DNA of 19,573 bases, taken from Opitutales bacterium UBA7389 (GTDB taxonomy: Bacteria > Verrucomicrobiota > Verrucomicrobiia > Opitutales > Opitutaceae). Made by a program: the position numbers and the translations under genes. The DNA lies in assembly GCA_002474325.1 (NCBI GenBank), contig DKNL01000023.1, positions 2,557 through 22,129 of the forward strand, written 5' to 3'. Positions within the stretch are counted from its first letter, which is position 1, and every line of letters starts with the position of its first letter. This document shows, one piece after another, positions 7,649-15,028 of the stretch. The notes beneath the pieces were generated by a model that saw nothing but the letters and a program-made list of their open reading frames with translations, was not told the origin of the DNA and searched no databases.

Positions 7649-9172
7649 ATGCTTCTCAAGATCAACCTTGCCATTGTCTTGCCCATGACTCTGCTGACCC
7701 TGCAAGGCTGCTCAAGAGCGGGGTCCCTCGCGGCGAATACGACCTCAGCAAAACCGAACATCATCCTCATTATATCGGACGATCATGGATATGCCGATCT
7801 TTCCGTCATGGGTGTTCTCAACGATGTTTCCACCCCAAACCTAGATCGTTTGGCTGCACAAGGGGCCCGTTTCACTCATGCATACGCTTCCTCTCCAATT
7901 TGCAATACTTCCAGGTGCGCAATCATCACGGGAGCCTACCAGCAGAGATTCGGCATGCAGTGGTATGGCGGGCCAGGCATATCAGAATGGGACCACCCAA
8001 CTTTGGCCGAGCTTCTAAAGAAGGCTGGTTACACGAATGGCTATTTTGGCAAAGTCCACTACGGTTCGCCCAACGGTCCTGGCACCCGAAATTTTCCGCT
8101 CGAGCACGGTTTCGAGACTTTCTTCGGATCCGAGAACGCTCGTATTCACTATCTAATACACAATCAAGCGGCCATCGACGCTTTCGATGCATCCCGTGAC
8201 AAGAACCCTGAGCCCAGCAATTCCTGGGGAATGGGCCCGTTTAGCGACGGTAAAGAAGAAGTAGACATGGAGGGTATGAGTACGGAGATCTTCGGATCAA
8301 AGGCCCGCGAATTCATAAGCGAACACAGCGATGATCCTTTCTTTTTATATTTATCTTTTAATGCGGTACATAATTTCACTCACCAATTGCCTAAAGAATA
8401 TCTAGATAAGCACGGACTGTGTGATTATGGGGATTGGGATCCATCTAAAGAGCCCTATCTCGATTGGTACTATCGATCTCGCCGCCCCAATAATCCAGAC
8501 GGGCGAGCCCACTATCTCGGACAGCTTCACTATATGGATGAGGAGATTGGTCGTCTCGTTGATCACGTAGATGAGCTTGGTATCCGCGAAAACACCATGA
8601 TCATCTATATGGGAGACAATGGTGGCTCCCGGCCAATATACGCTGAAAATACGCCGTTGCGAGGAAGCAAGTTCACTCTCTATGAAGGCGGCACACGCGT
8701 TCCCATGATCGTCAGCCAGCCGGGCACCCTACTGGAAAATGAGATCCTCGACAATGTGGTCAGCGCCTTCGATCTCTTGCCCACCATGCTTTCAGCTGCC
8801 GGAGAAGCCGTTCCCGAGTTCACCGATGGCATCGATCTTTTGCCTCTCTTAAATGGGTCCGAGCCTAATCGGCAACATGAGATTCTGTATTGGAAAACGG
8901 CAGACGAATGGTCCATCAGAAAAGGTCCTTGGAAATCGCATACGGTACACGGTCCTGGAGCCGCCCCGGTGGAAAAGGTCGAACTCGAGCAAGGAGTCTT
9001 TTTGAGAAACCTTATAACCGACCCCTCCGAATCTATCAACTTCGCCAGCCAGAGCCCCGAAATCCTGGCCGAACTGGACCAGCTTCACAAATCCTGGGTG
9101 GCCACCCTCCCCTCGAGCATGAGCAATGTGCCATCGGCTAGGGAATGGGCCGAACCAACCAAAGTAGATTAA
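7649..9172 (+). CDS. Lipoprotein sulfatase with variant CxTSR maturation motif
   Basis: 507 residues. The N-terminus has a lipobox, LQGC with Cys21 as the probable lipidated residue, so membrane anchoring is predicted. The sulfatase core starts KPNIILIISDDHGYADLSVM, with metal ligands D44 and D45. The maturation site is C85-N-T-S-R89 then CAIITG: Thr replaces the usual Pro of CxPSR. Other catalytic positions are present: K135 and H137 (GKVHYG), D323 and N324 (MGDNGGS) and K341 (LRGSKFTLYEGGTRVP). A complete active site suggests a working enzyme if the maturation enzyme accepts the variant. The closely following second Cys (C90) is also notable. The leader is pyrimidine-rich and lacks a Shine-Dalgarno site. 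It converges on the IlvD/Edd gene. Confidence 0.93.
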   Translation: MLLKINLAIVLPMTLLTLQGCSRAGSLAANTTSAKPNIILIISDDHGYADLSVMGVLNDVSTPNLDRLAAQGARFTHAYASSPICNTSRCAIITGAYQQRFGMQWYGGPGISEWDHPTLAELLKKAGYTNGYFGKVHYGSPNGPGTRNFPLEHGFETFFGSENARIHYLIHNQAAIDAFDASRDKNPEPSNSWGMGPFSDGKEEVDMEGMSTEIFGSKAREFISEHSDDPFFLYLSFNAVHNFTHQLPKEYLDKHGLCDYGDWDPSKEPYLDWYYRSRRPNNPDGRAHYLGQLHYMDEEIGRLVDHVDELGIRENTMIIYMGDNGGSRPIYAENTPLRGSKFTLYEGGTRVPMIVSQPGTLLENEILDNVVSAFDLLPTMLSAAGEAVPEFTDGIDLLPLLNGSEPNRQHEILYWKTADEWSIRKGPWKSHTVHGPGAAPVEKVELEQGVFLRNLITDPSESINFASQSPEILAELDQLHKSWVATLPSSMSNVPSAREWAEPTKVD

Positions 9173-9356
9173 GGTGGGTCGGGACGATCAATAAAAGGTA
9201 CGTTCCAGGATTTCAAGATTCGGACACTACCGCTCTGAGTGCCTAAGAAAAGTAGCCTAAAGCAATATTTTCTCCACAAATGAGCTTAATTTCCGAACAT
9301 CGCAAATTTGTCACCCTTTGGCCAGCGCCCAGTTGCTTCAGCCTATCTCTACGGTC

Positions 9357-9394
9357 GTACAGTGAAATTCATCACGTGATCGAGTTCACTGTAC
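9357..9394. promoter_or_regulatory. Nested 38-bp palindrome between convergent genes
   Basis: Outer arms GTACAGTGAA (9357-9366) and TTCACTGTAC (9385-9394) are perfect reverse complements. The core ATCACGTGAT (9371-9380) is a perfect palindrome sharing exactly the same centre; the 4-base spacers do not match. It lies in the 298-base gap between the 3' ends of the sulfatase and the IlvD/Edd dehydratase. No T-run follows on either strand, so it is not a classic intrinsic terminator. It may be a protein-binding site or a bidirectional hairpin; function is inferred only from symmetry. Confidence 0.55.
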
Positions 9395-9470
9395 AACCGA
9401 AGTATTTCGAGTTTCAGCACCATCTCGGTACATTGCTTTTTTGTACTTCAATCAAGAATGCCTTGAGGGA

Positions 9471-11195
9471 CTACTTATTCCGCTTTGGCACCAGAAATCT
9501 GAAATCGCAACCTTCGTGGGCCTGGGTTACATTTTCGACATACATGCGAATGTAGCCGCGGCCGGAAAGTTGACTATTCGAACTCTCTTTCTCTGCCCTG
9601 ACAGCCCTTTCCTTCAATTCGCCTTCCTCCACCAGTAACTGTATTCGCTGCTCAGGTACATTGAGCTCAATAATGTCTCCATCCTCCACCAAAGATAACG
9701 GGCCTCCAGCAGCACTCTCCGGAGAAATATGAAGCACCGTAGTGCCAAAGGCCGTTCCACTCATGCGAGCATCAGACATCCGAACCATATCTCTGACTCC
9801 ATCGCGAGCCAGTTTTTTAGGAATAGGAATGAAACCAGCCTCTGGCATTCCTGGCGCCCCAATGGGCCCCGCATGTCGGAGGATGAGAATATCGTTGGGG
9901 CTCACATCCAATTCATCCGAGTCGATACGTTCCGACAGATCGTTAAGGGAATCGAAGACGACTGCCTTTCCTCTATGAACCAGGAAAGATTCTGTCGCAG
10001 ACGATCGTTTTATGACAGCTCCTTCCGGAGCCAGATTTCCGAATACGGCAGTTATGGCATTGCTCGGATAAATTGGATCGTCTGGATCCCTAATCGCATT
10101 TTGGGGAAATCCGAGCTTTTGGTTATCGATCGTTTCCTTCAGCGTTTTTCCCGTCACGGTTATACAATCGAGCTCGAAACGATCATGAAGCTGTTTCAAG
10201 ATTCTCGATACGCCCCCTGCCTTATGAAAATCCTCCATGTAAAATTGTCCGGAAGGTTTGACATCAGCGATCATAGGAACGTCTTTCCCTAACGCATTGA
10301 GCCCGCGTAAATCCAACCTCAACCCTAACCGACCGGCGATCGCCGCCAAGTGGATAACTCCATTGGTCGATCCTCCTGTTGCCTGAAGCATGCGAGCCGC
10401 ATTGCGAATGGAAGCTTCGCTCAATAAGTCCGTAGGCTTCAGACTCTCTTGAATCAGTGCGACCGCTCGCCGCCCCGTCTCTTCTGCCAATCGCAGGCGC
10501 TCTGACGATACAGATAGAGCTGAAGCCCCACCCGGCAACATAATCCCCATAGCTTCTGACATGCAGGCCATCGTGCTTGCCGTTCCCATCACACTGCAAG
10601 TCCCAGCGGATGCGACTAGCTGTTCATTAGCTTCTTCCACTTCTGTTTTCGTTCTCCGATCGGCTCGATAATCTGCCCAAAAACGGCGGCAATCCGTACA
10701 GGCTCCGACACGCTCTCCTTGAAAGCTACCAGTTATGGCCGGCCCAGTTGTTAGCAGGATGGAAGGCAGATTCGCGCTGATGGCTCCCATTAGCAAAGCC
10801 GGCACCGTTTTATCGCACCCGCCAATTAACACCACGGCGTCCATGGCCTGGGCTTTGATCATTTCCTCGACATCCATTGCCATCTGATTGCGCAAGAGCA
10901 TGCTGCTGGGATAACTGAAAGCTTCATGCAACGATATGACAGGAAACTCCATGGGCAATCCTCCTGCCATCAATACGCCCCGTTTGACAGCCTGGATGAG
11001 ATCGGGGATGGCTCGATGACAAGCATTGTAATCGCTAAAGGTATTCGTGATCCCTACCACAGAATTATCGGTGGCTGATCGAGTGAACCCCAAGCTACGC
11101 AGGAACGCATTCCGTAGATACTGGGAAAACTGGCTATCACCATATCGCGATAGACCCTTAGCCATTCCGCTTTCATTTGTATCCATCGAAGCCAT
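9471..11195 (-). CDS. IlvD/Edd-family dehydratase, sugar-acid type
   Basis: 574 residues from the ATG at 11195. An upstream TTG at 11231 would add 12 residues, and the ATG at 11186 is another option; the ATG at 11195 puts the cluster cysteines where sugar-acid dehydratases have them. Visible features are three Fe-S cysteines C59 (YNACHRAIPD), C127 (LIGGCDKTVP, with K129 next to it) and C200 (SAGTCSVMGTASTMACM), plus the late RMSDARMSGTAFGTTVLHI holding the catalytic Ser region. These enzymes remove water from aldonic acids such as arabinonate or xylonate to give 2-keto-3-deoxy acids in the cytoplasm; the same fold includes IlvD and Edd. The neighbouring broken DHDPS-family gene fits the next pathway step, which argues for a sugar-acid rather than a branched-chain amino-acid role. 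Confidence 0.88.
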   Translation of the reverse strand: MASMDTNESGMAKGLSRYGDSQFSQYLRNAFLRSLGFTRSATDNSVVGITNTFSDYNACHRAIPDLIQAVKRGVLMAGGLPMEFPVISLHEAFSYPSSMLLRNQMAMDVEEMIKAQAMDAVVLIGGCDKTVPALLMGAISANLPSILLTTGPAITGSFQGERVGACTDCRRFWADYRADRRTKTEVEEANEQLVASAGTCSVMGTASTMACMSEAMGIMLPGGASALSVSSERLRLAEETGRRAVALIQESLKPTDLLSEASIRNAARMLQATGGSTNGVIHLAAIAGRLGLRLDLRGLNALGKDVPMIADVKPSGQFYMEDFHKAGGVSRILKQLHDRFELDCITVTGKTLKETIDNQKLGFPQNAIRDPDDPIYPSNAITAVFGNLAPEGAVIKRSSATESFLVHRGKAVVFDSLNDLSERIDSDELDVSPNDILILRHAGPIGAPGMPEAGFIPIPKKLARDGVRDMVRMSDARMSGTAFGTTVLHISPESAAGGPLSLVEDGDIIELNVPEQRIQLLVEEGELKERAVRAEKESSNSQLSGRGYIRMYVENVTQAHEGCDFRFLVPKRNK

Positions 11196-11240
11196 AACTC
11201 TATTTCTCAATGACGAAGAAATCAGAGTCAAACCGAATAC

Positions 11241-11289
11241 CCGTTAACGGTATACCTTGACGACTAACGAAATGACTTAAACTGTTTAA
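11241..11289. promoter_or_regulatory. Palindromes in the divergent promoter region
   Basis: The gap between the dehydratase and the DHDPS-family remnant contains CCGTTAACGG (11241-11250, perfect), the overlapping GGTATACC (11249-11256, perfect) and TTAAAC-T-GTTTAA (11277-11289, perfect odd palindrome). Such symmetry is typical of operators for dimeric regulators of sugar-acid genes, but no regulator gene is present and no clear -35/-10 pair could be assigned. Confidence 0.35.
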
Positions 11290-11322
11290 ATACGATGTTT
11301 TCCGAATTCATATTGCCTTGCT

Positions 11323-11703
11323 ATGAAAGCGCCTTTTCCCGGTCTCGTTGTCCATATGATAACTCCCTTTGACGAATCGAGACAACCGGATCCCGGACGA
11401 ACCATCCGTTTCGGATCCGACCTCCTTTCCAACGGCGTCAATGGCCTATCTTTGTTCGGCACCACACCTGAAGGACAACCCCTATCGGCATCGAATAGTA
11501 TCATTTTTTTGGATACCTTTATTACTGGTGGGTTTCAAGCCGGCCAATCTAATGGTCGGAGCGGGATAATGCGCCCTTCCAGATGCCGTTACTATGAGTA
11601 AGCACCCGGTAGACCATAAATGCGGAGGAATGCTGCTTCTTATCCATATTTCTGCAAAGCTATTGCTGATGAGGGGTTTGCCCTCTCTTCCCTTTTTAAT
11701 TGA
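11323..11703 (+). pseudogene. Broken DHDPS/NAL-family (aldolase/dehydratase) gene
   Basis: The reading frame from ATG 11323 starts like a dihydrodipicolinate-synthase-family enzyme: FPGLVVHMITPFDES and GVNGLSLFGTTPEG (the GTT pyruvate-binding loop). Homology then passes to another frame near 11520-11540 (PANLMVGAG), meets a TAA, continues as DAVTMSKHPVDHKCGGMLLL, and shifts again near 11647 to YFCKAIADEGFALSSLF before TGA at 11701. About 125 codons of an expected ~300 remain; the Schiff-base lysine region and the rest of the barrel are missing. At least two frameshifts, one internal stop and a truncation make it non-functional. DHDPS-family members often act on 2-keto-3-deoxy sugar acids, the product of the divergent dehydratase. 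Confidence 0.82.
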
Positions 11704-11757
11704 TCACGCAATCGGTTTCGTTAAACAAAACTAAGCCATTTAGAGCTCCCACGTGAA

Positions 11758-14700
11758 ATGTATAAGTCTATAGCCTGGTTCACTAAAAATGGAGTTGCTG
11801 CCAACCTGCTGATGGTGGCTATTCTGGGAGGGGGCATCTGGTCTATATCCGAACGTATAACGGTAAGGGATTTCCCAGAGGTTCCCGACAGGACGGTTAC
11901 GGTCACGGTCGCTTACCGAGGATCGACACCCACCGAGATTGAGCAAGCGATTCTAACTCGAGTCGAGGAGGTTCTGTACGACATCGAAGGCATCGAAGAG
12001 ATGGACGCCCTAGCGACTTCGAGCCAAGGGCGCGTCGTCCTGGACTTCGAGGAAGGCTATGATTTGAACGAGAAGCTCAACGAGGTCACAAATCGGGTTT
12101 CCACGATCCAAACTTTCCCGCCCGAGGCCGAAAGGCCGCAAATCAGTCTGCGCGGCAGCACTGAACGAGTGATTACCATGGTCTTGTCGGGCAACATGAC
12201 CGAGATGGATTTGAAACATTTGGGCGAACAGATCCGCGATGAGATTTCCAACATGCCTCAAATCTCGATCGCCAATTTAAAGGCCGTCCGCCCCTACGAA
12301 ATCGCCATCGAGATATCCGAAGAAAATCTAAAGAAATTCGGTCTATCTTTCGGACAAGTCACTCAAGCCATCCGAAGGTCATCGATCGAGCTCTCTGCTG
12401 GGAGCATAAAGACTGATGCTGGACGGATTTTGCTGCGCACAGATCAACAAGCCTACAATTACGACGACTTCGCTGGGATCACACTAATAGTCCAGGACGA
12501 TGGAAGCAAAATAAAGGTGGGCCAGGTCGCCACCGTCATCGATGGCTTCGACGAAACTCCCATAATCGCCAAACACAATGGATCGAGGGCCATCGCCATA
12601 GATATATTCAGGACCGGAACCCAAAGCATATTGGCAGTTGGGGAAACGGTGAAGAATTTCGTTGAGGCCAAGCAGCCTTTGCTGCCCAAAGGTGTCACCC
12701 TCAGCTACTGGGGTGATAGCTCAGAGAGGGTTAAAACGCGGCTAACTACACTGACCAAGGGAGCTATAGCCGGCTTTTTTCTGGTGCTGGGAGTGTTGGC
12801 CCTTTTTCTTCGTCCCGCTCTAGCATTTTGGGTGGCATGGGGCATACCCATCGCTTTTTCGGGATCATTTATCCTTCTACCGCTTCTTGGTGTAACCATT
12901 AACGTCGTCGTCCTACTGGCGTTCATCATCACGCTGGGCATCGTGGTCGATGACGCGATCATCACGGGAGAAAATGTATTCCAACACATGCAGCGAGGGC
13001 ATAAACCGCTGTCGGCGGCCATCAAAGGAACCCAGGAGGTGGCGACCCCAGTCTTTTTCGGCATCATCACTACGATGGTGGCCTTCTACCCACTTTCGCT
13101 AATGTCCGGACGCTTCGGAGCATTCTTTTCCAATATCCCCTTAGTCGTCCTCCCCGTACTTCTCTTTTCGTTGATCGAGTCGAAGCTAATTCTACCGGCC
13201 CACTTGAAGCACTGCGGACACTTGGGCGACAAGGAGTCTTCTCGAAATCCTTTAACCCGGTTCCAACGGTTTTTCGCCGATGGCTTGCAGACCGGTATAA
13301 TGAAATTCTACCGCCCATTCCTAAACTGGGCTCTGATTAATCGCTACATTTCCATATCGGCCTTTGTCTTCTTACTTCTCCTTTTCCTCGGCCTCGTAGT
13401 CGGAGAACGCATTGGCTATCGACAGCGCCCCAGCGTTCCCCGTGATACCACGACGGTATCGCTGCGCATGCCAGCCGGTACGACCTTCGAGACTACATTC
13501 GAAAAGGTTAGCATGATCGAAACGATGGCCCTCAATCTCAAAGACGAGATTAATAGCCGTTACGGTGAAGAAGTAATCCGGGACATATTCGCCACAACCG
13601 GTAGCCAACCCTTCGGGAGCACGATTCCCTTCCTAACCATGGAATCCGGTTTAGACGAAATAGGCGAGGTCGTCATCGAGATCGCTCCATCGGATACAGC
13701 TACTGCCAATTATAGCAGCCAACAGCTGGCTACGGAACTCCGCAAACGCGTTCCCCCAATCCCGGAGGCCGAGCAACTGAGTTTCTCATTCGAACGCGGC
13801 GGTTCCGGAGGAGCCATGACCTTCGAACTCATTCATCCGAATATTGAAACTCTGCGAGACGCCTCTGCTGAATTGCAACGACACCTCGAAGGCTTTGATG
13901 GGCTCTATGACATAGCCGATTCCTACGAAAACGCTAACGACGAGCTTCAGCTCGATCTCAACCCTGAAGCCGAATTTCTGGGTGTAACTGCCGCCAACTT
14001 GGCTCAACAAATTCGGGCTGCGTTCTTCGGGGTTGAGGCCCAGCGCCTCCAGCGCGATCGCGATGAAATTAGGGTGATGGTTCGCTATCCTCGAGAGGAC
14101 CGGCGATCGTTAGCTTCATTGAAAAGCATGATGATCCGCACGGGCGACGGAAACGAAGTACCCTTTGAGACCGTAGCCGAGGTCGTCCCCGGCAAGAGCA
14201 TACCCTCCATTCGGCGAATCGATCGTAAGCGGATCATCCAAGTTACTGCGGACGCGGATACAAACGAGGTCGACGTCGAGTCAATCGAGCTTGATATCCT
14301 GGAGAACTATCTCCCGGAAATGATCGCCACTAAGTATCCAGGTATGGAATTCGATGTCAGCGGCCGGGCCGCGGAGGCTCGTGACAATACTCGGGAAATG
14401 ACAATCGGTATCTATTTCGTTCTGGCCGTCATCTATACTCTTCTGGCCATTCCATTCAGAAGCTACTTTCAACCACTTATCGTCATGTCAGCCATTCCCT
14501 TCGGGGTTGTTGGGGCCATAATCGGCCACTGGCTTATGGCTTTGCTATTCAATTGGAACGGAGGCTCTCCGCTGCTATACCAATCCTCTATTTTTGGAAT
14601 GATGGCTTTGTCTGGCGTCGTGGTGAATGACAGCCTGATCATGGTGCACTTCATGAATGCCCGCGTTCGGGAAGGTATGTCTCTTGACGAAGCGGTTCGC

Positions 14701-14994
14701 TTGGCAGGCGTTCGTCGATTCCGCCCGATTCTACTTACCTCACTAACGACGTTCTTCGGGCTCTTTCCTTTGATGTTCGACCCGCAGCCGTCTTCATCAT
14801 TCCTCATTCCTATGGCCATTTCTCTTGGCTGGGGGATCATCTTCGCAACAGCGATTACTTTGCTTTTAATCCCGGTACTCGTTTTGATCACAAACGATAT
14901 TAAGCAGCTTATTTTCAAGCTCTACAATATCGATCCCCACAAGTTCGAGGAGGAGGACGAGGAAGAAGAGGCAGAGCTGCTAACACGGACTTAG
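11758..14994 (+). CDS. RND-family transporter (AcrB/HAE type inner-membrane pump)
   Basis: 1078 residues, the usual RND length. The N-terminal helix (SIAWFTKNGVAANLLMVAIL) is followed by a first periplasmic domain, helices from ~residue 335, the proton-relay motif GIVVDDAIITGENVFQHM with D398 and D399, a second periplasmic domain and the C-terminal helix set including SGVVVNDSLIMVHFMN. At the position of AcrB Lys940 there is Asn, as in other VVND-type RND proteins. The protein ends in an acidic tail (EEEDEEEEAE, ~1064-1073). The partner membrane-fusion protein and outer-membrane channel are absent from the window, so partners must be encoded elsewhere. It lies 34 bases upstream of the DUF455/ATP-grasp gene and is probably co-transcribed with it. 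The Shine-Dalgarno site is weak. The substrate is unknown. Confidence 0.93.
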   Translation: MYKSIAWFTKNGVAANLLMVAILGGGIWSISERITVRDFPEVPDRTVTVTVAYRGSTPTEIEQAILTRVEEVLYDIEGIEEMDALATSSQGRVVLDFEEGYDLNEKLNEVTNRVSTIQTFPPEAERPQISLRGSTERVITMVLSGNMTEMDLKHLGEQIRDEISNMPQISIANLKAVRPYEIAIEISEENLKKFGLSFGQVTQAIRRSSIELSAGSIKTDAGRILLRTDQQAYNYDDFAGITLIVQDDGSKIKVGQVATVIDGFDETPIIAKHNGSRAIAIDIFRTGTQSILAVGETVKNFVEAKQPLLPKGVTLSYWGDSSERVKTRLTTLTKGAIAGFFLVLGVLALFLRPALAFWVAWGIPIAFSGSFILLPLLGVTINVVVLLAFIITLGIVVDDAIITGENVFQHMQRGHKPLSAAIKGTQEVATPVFFGIITTMVAFYPLSLMSGRFGAFFSNIPLVVLPVLLFSLIESKLILPAHLKHCGHLGDKESSRNPLTRFQRFFADGLQTGIMKFYRPFLNWALINRYISISAFVFLLLLFLGLVVGERIGYRQRPSVPRDTTTVSLRMPAGTTFETTFEKVSMIETMALNLKDEINSRYGEEVIRDIFATTGSQPFGSTIPFLTMESGLDEIGEVVIEIAPSDTATANYSSQQLATELRKRVPPIPEAEQLSFSFERGGSGGAMTFELIHPNIETLRDASAELQRHLEGFDGLYDIADSYENANDELQLDLNPEAEFLGVTAANLAQQIRAAFFGVEAQRLQRDRDEIRVMVRYPREDRRSLASLKSMMIRTGDGNEVPFETVAEVVPGKSIPSIRRIDRKRIIQVTADADTNEVDVESIELDILENYLPEMIATKYPGMEFDVSGRAAEARDNTREMTIGIYFVLAVIYTLLAIPFRSYFQPLIVMSAIPFGVVGAIIGHWLMALLFNWNGGSPLLYQSSIFGMMALSGVVVNDSLIMVHFMNARVREGMSLDEAVRLAGVRRFRPILLTSLTTFFGLFPLMFDPQPSSSFLIPMAISLGWGIIFATAITLLLIPVLVLITNDIKQLIFKLYNIDPHKFEEEDEEEEAELLTRT

Positions 14995-15028
14995 TGGGGC
15001 TAAAATCGCGACGAAGAGCAAAGACTCT

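Noticed and set aside
9280..9555. 91-residue plus-strand open frame after sulfatase 2
   Set aside because: It runs through the nested palindrome into the antisense of the dehydratase and lacks protein-like features.
14469..14918. 149-residue minus-strand open frame
   Set aside because: Antisense shadow of the RND transporter's C-terminal helices.
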